Of a stretch of 64,000 nt of DNA, positions 25,387 through 32,998 are shown piece by piece. The DNA is from Tepidiformaceae bacterium. Its GTDB lineage: Bacteria; Chloroflexota; Dehalococcoidia; Tepidiformales; Tepidiformaceae. The notes under the pieces are model-generated. The model saw only the letters and a list, made by a program, of their open reading frames with translations. It did not search any database and was not told the origin of the DNA. The stretch covers positions 1,837,289-1,901,288 of the forward strand of contig OY282446.1 of the NCBI GenBank assembly GCA_958295975.1. The letters are read 5' to 3'. Numbering within the stretch: the first letter of the stretch is position 1; each line of letters opens with the position of its first letter. Made by a program: the position numbers and the translations under genes.

Positions 25387-26429
25387 GGGGCGTCCGCAGC
25401 GGGCGCCTTGCGCCGCAGATCCACCGCCTCTTTCAGGAACTCGATAACGGCTGCGCGCTTCTGTCCCCAGTCCTCGGCATTCTGGATAGTGATACCGAAC
25501 TGTCTCCCGTCATCCAGCGGATGCCAGCCAGCGGTTTCGGCAATCTTCACGATCTGACCGAGGGAGGCGGTACCGTAAATTTGCTCATTGGTCGGAACAT
25601 CCAACTTGATGGGGGTCTTGTTGTCTTCCACCCCAATACGGCATATCTTATGGCGACTACCCCGAAGATTAAAAGTGACACCATACGGTCCAGTGTTTTG
25701 GCTTCCAGCCAGTACAGTAGTGATATCCTGCTGAATACGATCAAAAAGATCGGTCGTTCCGTTCTTATGCAGACGGCGTTCCAGATCCTGTCGCCTTTCA
25801 TCGGCGCTCTTATACCGAGAGCGTCGCGAATTGGATGGCGAGTCGCTCTCGGTCGCGGCCTCGATCTCGACTTGGCGTGCGAGCAGCGTCTCGTCGCCGT
25901 GCCGGAAGCTGTAGAACGTCAGCACGGAGATCTTGATACCGCCAGCCTGCAGGAATCGTGCCATCCGTTCAGCGTGTTCATCAACACCGATGCCAACCAG
26001 CACCAACCGTAGGGGCAACAGTCGGTCCTCATCGAAAAGCTCCTCGTACCACTCCTCGAAGTTGTCGATCTTCTCGATTCCCCCATGTCCCGAGTATTTC
26101 GCAATGTGTTCCGCCAGTGCTTCCGGTCCCATCGCGTCCAGCGCGGATGCATAGTCGATGCACTGCGCCACGGCCTCACGCGTGAGGCGATCCCGTTTCA
26201 GCTCGAAGACAACCAAGCACCCGTTCTGATCCACCCCGAGCAAATCCAGAGCACCGCTGCCGGCCGGGGTTTGCCGACCCACAAGCCGGATGCCCCGCTC
26301 CAGCATGTCCGGACGCCGCACGAGCATCTCTTCAAGGCGGTCTTCAAGGTCCACCCTGTTCACGGCCTTCACGGCCTCGACCGTACCATCCGCTTGGAGC
26401 GTCCAGATGCCGAGTTCGTTCTCGTTCAC
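25383..26429 (-). CDS. PD-(D/E)XK nuclease-like protein (NucS/DUF91-like)
   Basis: A 348-residue protein whose N-terminal half has the NucS/DUF91 pattern. GALDLLGVDQNGCLVVFELK places Asp62, Glu76 and Lys78 as the PD-(D/E)XK triad, followed by QCIDYASAL where the family has a conserved Gln and Tyr. The C-terminal 150 residues are unassigned. GC content is lower than in the neighbours, suggesting transfer. The start is GTG with a TAGGCT -10 box at 26461-26466. The downstream alkyltransferase-like gene overlaps it by four bases. Whether it cuts DNA is inferred from the intact triad. Confidence 0.8.
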   Translation of the reverse strand: MNENELGIWTLQADGTVEAVKAVNRVDLEDRLEEMLVRRPDMLERGIRLVGRQTPAGSGALDLLGVDQNGCLVVFELKRDRLTREAVAQCIDYASALDAMGPEALAEHIAKYSGHGGIEKIDNFEEWYEELFDEDRLLPLRLVLVGIGVDEHAERMARFLQAGGIKISVLTFYSFRHGDETLLARQVEIEAATESDSPSNSRRSRYKSADERRQDLERRLHKNGTTDLFDRIQQDITTVLAGSQNTGPYGVTFNLRGSRHKICRIGVEDNKTPIKLDVPTNEQIYGTASLGQIVKIAETAGWHPLDDGRQFGITIQNAEDWGQKRAAVIEFLKEAVDLRRKAPAADAP

Positions 26430-26460
26430 GTTCGTGCCTCGCCTGCCGGTTGTGCGAGCC

Positions 26461-26511
26461 AGCCTACAGCCACGCGCCGCCGCCTTCAACGGGACGCCCG
26501 CGTGGTAGGCT
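26461..26511. promoter_or_regulatory. Divergent promoters in an inverted repeat
   Basis: Two TAGGCT -10 boxes point outward, at 26461-26466 on the minus strand and 26506-26511 on the plus strand. Each has CGCGTGG just upstream: directly abutting on the plus side and three bases further on the minus side. The plus -10 is exactly six bases from its ATG. The symmetry suggests shared control of the nuclease and HEPN gene pairs. Confidence 0.5.
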
Positions 26512-26517
26512 GGAAGC

Positions 26518-26955
26518 ATGGGCACGCGGCTCGAACAGGCCCCCGCCGTCCGCGAGTTCGCCACCGCCATCGGCGAGTGGCTGCTCACGCAGCGCTTCGG
26601 CGCCATCACGCCCCTCGCCTTCCGCCACCGCGTCTGGGAGCCGCATGATCCCATCCCGGGCGAAATGCCGACCGTTGTCATCGAGCTGCTGGTGAACGAC
26701 CCGCCGCCCCCGCCGCCGGAGTGGCATCGGCTGAAGGACATGAAGAGCGAGGACATGGGCCTGGAGGAAATCGGGGAGTGGGCGCGGGGCCTGATGTGGC
26801 CGCGCGCGGACATGGATGCCGTCGAAGCGGCCGCGGAGGCGCGCGCCCGCGCGTGTGGCATCCCGGACGGGATCGCCCCCTACTGGCCGGTCGCCGTGAA
26901 CTTTTTTGGCCGTTCGGAGGTGCGGGAGTGCGATTTCCCACCCGTCAATGACTGA
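26518..26955 (+). CDS. Hypothetical protein paired with a HEPN gene
   Basis: A 145-residue acidic soluble protein with no signal, membrane segment or motif that I recognise. It has a predicted N-terminal helix, a beta-strand PTVVIELLVND, a run of six Pro before EWHRL, and a helical C-terminal part. The nucleotidyltransferase GS-x-DxD motif of MNT antitoxins is absent. The stop overlaps the HEPN gene start by eight bases, so the two are translationally coupled and probably work together. A partner or antitoxin role is inference from that arrangement. The TAGGCT -10 box six bases before the ATG makes the mRNA leaderless. Confidence 0.7.
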   Translation: MGTRLEQAPAVREFATAIGEWLLTQRFGAITPLAFRHRVWEPHDPIPGEMPTVVIELLVNDPPPPPPEWHRLKDMKSEDMGLEEIGEWARGLMWPRADMDAVEAAAEARARACGIPDGIAPYWPVAVNFFGRSEVRECDFPPVND

Positions 26956-27502
26956 GCCGCTTTCCGAGCCCGACGAGCCGTTCCCGATCGATCCCGCCGC
27001 CTTGCTTCGTCATGCGCGGCGCATCATCAGTGTGTTGCCGGAACCAGCGGAGACGGAGTACCGGCGTGCCGTCTCCGCCGCCTACTTCGCGCTCTTCCAT
27101 GCCGTCACGCTTCGCGCCGTCGAGTTGCTCGCCCCGGAAGACACGACCCGCCAGCGATACGAACGGGTTCGTGGGTTCGGGCATTCGCATCTCCGTGGTG
27201 TCGCGCTCTGGACATCCGGCGCTGGCACGCCGCCCCGCGCGGCGGCGGCACAGGCCGTGATCGCGCACGGCGACGGGCAGTCGTTACGGGTCGCTGCGGC
27301 GCTCCTGCGATTAAACGCCGAGCGGCGGCACGCAGACTACGACCATCTCGCCCAATTCAGCCGCTCACGTGCAAACCGCGCCATCGCCATGGCCGACGAG
27401 GCCGTGGCGGCGGTCACGGGCCCGGCCTTCGGCGCGAGCGATGGCGGGCGCGCATGCCTGCGGATGCTGGCCGCGCAGCCCGGGGCGCGCGCGCCCGCCT
27501 GA
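26948..27502 (+). CDS. HEPN-domain protein
   Basis: A 184-residue helical protein. EYRRAVSAAYFALFHAVTLRAVELL is the typical first HEPN helix pair, and RHADYDH near residue 130 gives an Rx5H motif with a polar residue after the Arg, the proposed RNase active site of HEPN toxins. The Asp-Tyr in this motif is also common. HEPN proteins act as RNases in toxin-antitoxin, abortive-infection and CRISPR systems. With a coupled upstream gene, a two-gene toxin module is plausible but not demonstrated. The N-terminal 20 residues are acidic and Pro-rich. Confidence 0.75.
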   Translation: MTEPLSEPDEPFPIDPAALLRHARRIISVLPEPAETEYRRAVSAAYFALFHAVTLRAVELLAPEDTTRQRYERVRGFGHSHLRGVALWTSGAGTPPRAAAAQAVIAHGDGQSLRVAAALLRLNAERRHADYDHLAQFSRSRANRAIAMADEAVAAVTGPAFGASDGGRACLRMLAAQPGARAPA

Positions 27503-27506
27503 CGCC

Positions 27507-28178
27507 CTACCCCTTCTTCGGCAGCTGCGGCACCAGCCACGCGAGGAAGCTGTCCGGCGAGCGCGTCTGCATGTAGAAGCGCCCGGGGCCGGTGATGTTC
27601 ACCACCAGCCCCTCGCCGCCCAGCAGCGTCGTCTTCCAGCCGCCCGCGCGGCCCACGTCGTAGCGCACCGACTCGTCGAAGGCCACCATGTGGCCCGTGT
27701 CCACCACGTAGGGCTCGCCCACGCCCAGGTCGATCGGGTGGATGGCGCCGTAGCTGGAGACCCACAGCGTGCCCTGCCCGGTGCAGCGCAGCAGGAACAA
27801 TCCCTCGCGCGAGAAGAACGATTTGGCCCCGCCCCACTTCGTGTCCACCTCGACCCCCTCCGTGGCGGCGAGGAACGAGCCCGACTGCACGAGCACCGCC
27901 TGTCCCGTCAGCTCGAGCGCCATGATGTCGCCCGGCAGGCCCGGCGCGACCGTCACCTGCCCCGCCTGCGTGGCGCGGAAGGTGTTGATGAAGAAGCTCT
28001 CGCCGCCGAGCACCGAGCGCCGCAGGCCGGAGAGCACGCCGCCGCGCGCGCTCGTCTGCATCTCGATGGAGGCCGACATGCTCACCATCGCGCCCGCCTC
28101 GGCCTGGATCGACTCCCCCGGATCGAGGTCGATGAGGGCGAGGGCGTAGGAGGGACGGTACTGGACATCGTGGCGCAT
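27507..28178 (-). CDS. AIM24/TIGR00266-family protein
   Basis: A 223-residue all-beta protein. GESIQAEAGAMVSMSASIEM, GGVLSGLRRSVLGGESFFINTF and GGWKTTLLGGEGLVVNITGPG are the repeated signature segments of the AIM24/TIGR00266 family, which forms a trimeric jelly-roll-like barrel. The function in bacteria is not settled. The ATG is preceded by GAAGGAG, and a TACCCT -10 box lies about 35 bases upstream. It converges on the HEPN gene, with four bases between the two stops. Confidence 0.88.
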   Translation of the reverse strand: MRHDVQYRPSYALALIDLDPGESIQAEAGAMVSMSASIEMQTSARGGVLSGLRRSVLGGESFFINTFRATQAGQVTVAPGLPGDIMALELTGQAVLVQSGSFLAATEGVEVDTKWGGAKSFFSREGLFLLRCTGQGTLWVSSYGAIHPIDLGVGEPYVVDTGHMVAFDESVRYDVGRAGGWKTTLLGGEGLVVNITGPGRFYMQTRSPDSFLAWLVPQLPKKG

Positions 28179-28312
28179 GGGCGGGCTCCTTCGGCGATGC
28201 GGGATGCGCGCAGGGTAGCATGGACGGCGCCGCGCGATTGGCGGGGCGTTCGGGCATGGCGTACGCTCGCGGAGCGGAGCGGCCCGCGCCGCCGTCCCGC
28301 GAGGAGGGGCGC

Positions 28313-30502
28313 ATGCCCGCACGCTACCGCTACTCGATCTGGGACGGCACGCAGGAAGCTGACGCGGCCGACCCCGACCAGCTGCTCGACGGCCTCAGCG
28401 ACGACCTGATGAACTTCGGGGACCTCCAGCACGCGCTGCGCAACCTCCTCCAGCGGGGCATGCGCAACCCCATGGGCGACCGCACGCAGGGGCTGCGCGA
28501 CCTCCTGCAGCAGCTGCGCCAGCAGCGCCGCCAGCAGCTCGACCGCTTCGACCTCGGCTCGATCTTCGACGAGTTGCGCGAGCAGCTCGACGAAATCCTC
28601 GACATGGAGCGCGGCGCCATCGACCAGCGCCTGCGCGACGCGGGCATCCCCCCCGAGGGCGGCGACGGCGAAGCGGCGGACGGCGGGCAGGCGGATGGCG
28701 AAGCGGGAGAACCGGGCGACGGCGAGGGTTCGCCGCGCGGCGAGGCCGCGGATCAGCCCGCCGGCGAAGGCGGTCAGCGTGGCGAGGGCCAGGCTGGCGA
28801 AGCGGGCAGCGCGGGCGGCGGGCAGGGCGAGCCCGGCGAATTCGCCGACATGCTGCGTTCCATCGCCAACCGCAAGCAGGAGTTCCTGAACGACCTGCCC
28901 GATGACGCCGCCGGGCAGGTGCGCCGCCTGCAGGACTACGAGTTCATGGACCCCGAGGCGCGGGACCGCTTCAACGAACTGGTCGAGTCCCTGCGCAAGT
29001 CCATGCTCGACACCTTCTTCAAGGACCTCTCCAGCCAGATCGCCAACATGTCGCCGGAGGACGTCGAGCGGCTGAAGAACATGACGCGGGACCTGAACCG
29101 GATGCTGGAGGAGAAGATGGCGGGCGGCGAGCCCGACTTCGACGCCTTCATGCGCGAGTACGGCGACCTCTTCGGCGACGACCCGCCGCGTTCCCTCGAG
29201 GAGCTGGTCGCCCAGATGCAGCAGCAGATGGGGCAGATGCAGAGCCTGCTGGGCAGCCTCCCCGGCGACCTCCAGCAGCAGCTGCAGGACCTGCTCTCCG
29301 ACAAGGTCGGCGATCCCGAACTCCAGCAGGGGCTGAACGAGCTGGCGCGCAACCTCGGCTTCCTCGCGCCGCCGAACGACCCGCGTGACCAGTACCCCTT
29401 CCGCGGCGAGGAGCAGATCGACCTGCAGGCGGCCATGGAGCTCATGCGCCAGATGCAGTCCATCGACGAGCTGGAGCGCCAGATCGAGCGCACGCAGTAC
29501 GGCGGGGAGCTGGACGACATCGACGCCGACCAGCTGGAGGAGCTGCTCGGCCCGGAGGCGCGCGAGACGCTGGACGAGCTGCGCCGGTTCCTCGAAATCC
29601 TGGAGGAGGCGGGCTACATCCGGAAGAAGGGTTCGGGCTGGGAGCTGACCCCCCGCGGCACGCGCCGCATCGGCCAGCGCGCCCTCGTCGAGCTCTACGC
29701 CCAGCTCAAGGCGGGCTCCTTCGGCAAGCACGAGACGCACGCCACCGGCCACGGCGGCGAACGCACGGACGACGCCAAGCCCTACGAGTTCGGCGATCCC
29801 TTCCACCTCGACATCCGCCGCACCATCATGAACTCCATCGAGCGCGAGGGGCCGGGCTCGCCCGTGCGTCTGCGCCCCGAGGACTTCGAGGTGGCGCGCA
29901 GCGAGCGCGTCACGCAGACGGCCACCGTCATCATGCTCGACCTCAGCTGGTCGATGGCCCTGCGCGGCAGCTTCCAGGCCGCCAAGAAGGTGGCCCTCGC
30001 GCTCAACAACCTCATCTCCGCCCAGTTCCAGCGCGACAGCCTCTACATTATCGGCTTCAGCGCCTACGCGCGGGAGCTGAAGGCCGAGGAGCTGCCCTAC
30101 GTGCGCTGGGACGAGTCCGTGCTGGGCACGAACATGCACCACGCCCTCATGATCGCCGAGCGCCTGTTGGCCAAACACACGCAGGGCACGCGCCAGGTCA
30201 TCATGATCTCGGACGGCGAGCCCACGGCCCACCTCGAAAGGGGGCGCAGCTACTTCGCCTACCCGCCCAGCCCCGTCACCATCCGCGAGACGCTGAAGGC
30301 GGTGAAGCGCTGCACGCGCAAGGGCATCACCATCAACACCTTCATGCTGGACCGCAACCACTACCTGAAGGAGTTCGTGAACCAGGTGGCGCGCATCAAC
30401 AAGGGGCGCGTCTTCTACACGACGCCGGACCGGCTGGGCGAGTACATCCTGGTGGACTACGTGGCGCAGAAGCGCCAGCGGCTCGCGGGCCTGGCGGGCT
30501 GA
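28313..30502 (+). CDS. VWA-domain (CoxE/BatA-like) protein
   Basis: A 729-residue cytosolic protein. The N-terminal half is helical and rich in Gln and Leu, with a Gly/Glu/Ala low-complexity linker at about residues 105-180 and methionine-rich coiled coil around 300. The C-terminal third is a von Willebrand A domain with the MIDAS motif DLSWS (DxSxS), a conserved Thr in LGTNMHHAL and the Asp of ISDGEPT. Such proteins usually partner a MoxR AAA ATPase to insert metals or remodel complexes. No MoxR gene is in the window. GAGGAGGGG before the ATG fixes the start. Confidence 0.87.
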   Translation: MPARYRYSIWDGTQEADAADPDQLLDGLSDDLMNFGDLQHALRNLLQRGMRNPMGDRTQGLRDLLQQLRQQRRQQLDRFDLGSIFDELREQLDEILDMERGAIDQRLRDAGIPPEGGDGEAADGGQADGEAGEPGDGEGSPRGEAADQPAGEGGQRGEGQAGEAGSAGGGQGEPGEFADMLRSIANRKQEFLNDLPDDAAGQVRRLQDYEFMDPEARDRFNELVESLRKSMLDTFFKDLSSQIANMSPEDVERLKNMTRDLNRMLEEKMAGGEPDFDAFMREYGDLFGDDPPRSLEELVAQMQQQMGQMQSLLGSLPGDLQQQLQDLLSDKVGDPELQQGLNELARNLGFLAPPNDPRDQYPFRGEEQIDLQAAMELMRQMQSIDELERQIERTQYGGELDDIDADQLEELLGPEARETLDELRRFLEILEEAGYIRKKGSGWELTPRGTRRIGQRALVELYAQLKAGSFGKHETHATGHGGERTDDAKPYEFGDPFHLDIRRTIMNSIEREGPGSPVRLRPEDFEVARSERVTQTATVIMLDLSWSMALRGSFQAAKKVALALNNLISAQFQRDSLYIIGFSAYARELKAEELPYVRWDESVLGTNMHHALMIAERLLAKHTQGTRQVIMISDGEPTAHLERGRSYFAYPPSPVTIRETLKAVKRCTRKGITINTFMLDRNHYLKEFVNQVARINKGRVFYTTPDRLGEYILVDYVAQKRQRLAGLAG

Positions 30503-30517
30503 GGCGGGGGATGGGGC

Positions 30518-32185
30518 GTGCGCGCCGTCCGCGGGCTCGTCGCGGCGCTGGCGCTGGCCCTGCTGGCGCTGGCGTGCGGTAGCGAGTCCGTCGCAACTCC
30601 CACGCCGACGGCCACGCCCTCTCCTGCGCCGATGGCCACGGTCGCCCCGACGGCCACCGCCACGCGGACCGTCACGCCGTCGCCGACTCCGGTAGCGACG
30701 CCATCGCCAACGCCCGCGCCGACAGCCACGCCGCCCCCCACGCCCGTGCCAACGCCGACGCCCGTGCCCTGCCGCGGCGTCGAGTGCATCGAGCCCGCGC
30801 CGGGCTTTTTCGAGCACAGGATATGGGCACAGGGAGAGACTGTTGGCCGCGACTGGTACGGCGGCAGTTTCGTGCTGGATCCCGAGACCGGGCGCATTGA
30901 AGGCTACCGCCCGGTAAATCTGCGCGATGGGGGTGATCGGTATTATGAGGGAGGGCGCGGTAGCTGGCTTGCGACCTTCTATGACCGTGGCAGCGATCGT
31001 GGAGAAGACCGCTGGAGTGTGTTGCTGAACAGGAAAACGTGGGAAGCCTGGCACTGGCCGTCCCGTTCCCTGCGCCTCGTTGCGATGTCCCGTGAACGCC
31101 TGTTGTTCGAAGATCGCGATGAAGAGGCCGGTGGCCATCCCAGAGGCTCCCCCACAGGTCAGTTCATGCTGCTGGACCGCGACATGGAGAGCACCGCGCG
31201 ATTTACGGTTGGGGATGGAGACGGTGATCCGCGAGCGGTTTTCTCCCCGGATGGCTTGACCATCGCACTTGAGGTGGCGGACACGGTGTATCTCGTCCCG
31301 GTGGAGTCCGCGCGTCCGGCGCTTCTGTCCCAGCCACAGTTTCACGATGTTCTGGGCGAACCGCGCGGCGCGTTTATTGCCAACTCATGGTTGAACTGGA
31401 GTACAGCCCCGAATATTCTCGTCATAACCTGGTATGACGATGGCGAACGACTGGAACGTTACTTCAGCTGGGATGGCGATCCCCTGCCCGCTCCTGCGGA
31501 GTCCGCCTGTTTCGGAACGCCTTCACCGGATGGCCGCTATGTGGCCGTGCCCGAAGGGGCTCCCGTGTTCATCATGTACTTGGACGATCCCCCTCCCCCC
31601 AACCCCTGGGCGTCCGTCCGCATCGTCGAAGCGGAAACCTGCGAGCCGATCCTGCGCGTCCGTTCGGTCAGGTTGCGCGAACGCGTGTGGTCCGCGGCCT
31701 GGCTCTCAACCAGCGACGGCTTCGTCGTTGGCGTGGACGACGGCTACATGATCGCTCGCATCCGTCCCACGCCCGAGCTGGTCCGCCTGGGCCCCATAGG
31801 GGGCCCGGGGCCGTGGGACACGGGCCCCGATCCCGCGCCCACGGGCGACGGCTGCTTCTTCGGCTATGGCCCGAAGGTCTATGACGCCTGCGAGGACCGC
31901 TGGTTTGACTACGGCCGGTCGCCGCTCGATGGGCCAGCGGGATGGGGCGAAACGCATCGTGAGCGCTGGTTCGTCCCCTCGGATTATTGGGGAGAAGGCT
32001 GGGTCGAATGGCTGCTGCTGTCCCCGAAAATGGAGCTTCCGCCCTTCGACGATGCAATCGCCTTCCGCGTCGCGGGTACGGGGAGTTGCCTCTACCTTCG
32101 GGAGCGGCCAGACCCGGAGGCCGCGGTCAGGGACTGCCAGCCTGACGGCGCTCGCTTGCGCTTTGTCGGGTTGGAGTTGGGCTAG
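30518..32185 (+). CDS. Lipoprotein with Thr/Pro linker and propeller-like domain
   Basis: A 555-residue protein starting with a lipoprotein signal peptide: a hydrophobic run, then LLALAC with the lipobox Cys at about residue 20. A 65-residue Thr/Pro/Ala linker follows, then a domain with PDG-type strands (AVFSPDGLTIALEV, FGTPSPDGRYVAVPEG) like a beta-propeller. The last 45 residues (SCLYLRERPDPEAAVRDCQPDG) resemble a bacterial SH3 repeat. It is probably anchored outside the membrane; the ligand is unknown. The start is GTG. The TAG stop is formed by the TA target duplication plus the first base of the adjacent insertion sequence. Confidence 0.85.
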   Translation: MRAVRGLVAALALALLALACGSESVATPTPTATPSPAPMATVAPTATATRTVTPSPTPVATPSPTPAPTATPPPTPVPTPTPVPCRGVECIEPAPGFFEHRIWAQGETVGRDWYGGSFVLDPETGRIEGYRPVNLRDGGDRYYEGGRGSWLATFYDRGSDRGEDRWSVLLNRKTWEAWHWPSRSLRLVAMSRERLLFEDRDEEAGGHPRGSPTGQFMLLDRDMESTARFTVGDGDGDPRAVFSPDGLTIALEVADTVYLVPVESARPALLSQPQFHDVLGEPRGAFIANSWLNWSTAPNILVITWYDDGERLERYFSWDGDPLPAPAESACFGTPSPDGRYVAVPEGAPVFIMYLDDPPPPNPWASVRIVEAETCEPILRVRSVRLRERVWSAAWLSTSDGFVVGVDDGYMIARIRPTPELVRLGPIGGPGPWDTGPDPAPTGDGCFFGYGPKVYDACEDRWFDYGRSPLDGPAGWGETHRERWFVPSDYWGEGWVEWLLLSPKMELPPFDDAIAFRVAGTGSCLYLRERPDPEAAVRDCQPDGARLRFVGLELG

Positions 32186-32995
32186 GGCCTGTTCACACTA
32201 GTGGGATGTTTATGGTAGGGTGAGGGGCATGGAACTGACCGAGGCCCAGTACGAACGCATCGCCCCCGTCCTCCCCGTCCAGCGCGGCACCGTGCGCCTC
32301 TCCAACCTGCAGGTCCTCAACGCCATCCTCTACGTGGCCGAGCACGGCTGTAAGTGGCGCGGGCTTCCCGAACGCTTCGGCAACTGGCACACCGTCTACA
32401 TGCGCATGAACCGCTGGTCGAAGAACGGCGTCCTCGACCGCGTCTTCACGCAGCTCCAGCGGGAGCGGATCGTGCGCATCAAGGTGGAGGCGGTGTCGCT
32501 GGACAGCACCATCGTGAAGGTCCACCCGGACGGCACGGGGGCGCTCAAAAAAAGGGGCCCCAGGCCATCGGACGCTCCCGCGCCGGCTGGTCCTCCAAGC
32601 TTCATCTGGCTGCCGCGGATGCCTGCACGGCCCTGATCGCCACCCTCTCCCCGGGCCAGGCGGGCGACGCGCCCGAAGGCCGCAAGCTGCTCCAGCGTCT
32701 GGGACCCATGCCGGGCGTGTTTCTCATCATGGACCGTGCCTATGAGGGCGATGCCACGCGCCAGCTGGCGCGGGACCTGGGCTATGTGCCCGTGGTGCCG
32801 CCCATGCCCCACCGGCGACGCCCCTGGCAGTACGACCGCAAGCGCTACCGCCGTCGCAACGAGGTGGAGCGCCTCATCCGGCGGCTGAAGGGCTACCGTC
32901 GCATCGCCTCCCGCTACGACAAGCTGGATGCGCTCTACTGCGGCTTCATCCTTCTCGCTCTCAGCTACGAGATGCTCCGTAGCGTGAACACGCCC
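32185..32995 (+). mobile_element. IS5-family (IS427-like) insertion sequence
   Basis: An 811-bp element with imperfect terminal inverted repeats: GGGCCTGTTCACAC on the left, and the right end reads GGGCGTGTTCACGC on the complement. It is flanked by a TA duplication within CTAG on both sides. It carries one transposase in two frames joined at an A7 run. The element looks complete. The pre-insertion site would read GGCTAGAG, the shared stop-codon region of the lipoprotein and transporter genes. Confidence 0.88.
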
Positions 32996-32998
32996 TAG
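32229..32998 (+). CDS. IS5-family DDE transposase made by -1 frameshifting
   Basis: Frame 0 from the ATG gives an N-terminal part (ELTEAQYERIAPVLPVQRG, the IS5 helix-turn-helix region) with the first catalytic Asp in VSLDSTIVKVH. At 32547-32553 seven A residues allow a -1 slip into KKGPQAIGRSRAGW, the conserved IS5 segment. This is followed by the second Asp in LIMDRAYEGDATR and the Glu in RRRNEVERLIRRLKGYRRI. The joined protein has about 256 residues, the usual length for the IS427 group. Its TAG stop uses the TA target duplication and the next flanking base. Confidence 0.9.

Noticed and set aside
28670-28850. Gly/Glu/Ala codon run in the VWA gene as a tandem repeat
   Set aside because: Units are irregular, so it is a disordered linker and not a duplicated DNA sequence.
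30596-30770. Thr/Pro codon repeat as a DNA repeat element
   Set aside because: It is a low-complexity protein linker after a lipobox, common in surface lipoproteins, and not an independent repeat.
28082-31345. Very long open frame on the minus strand opposite the VWA and lipoprotein genes
   Set aside because: It is the antisense of strongly supported genes. The translation is repetitive Leu/Val/Ala/Glu with no domain, as expected from high-GC codon bias.
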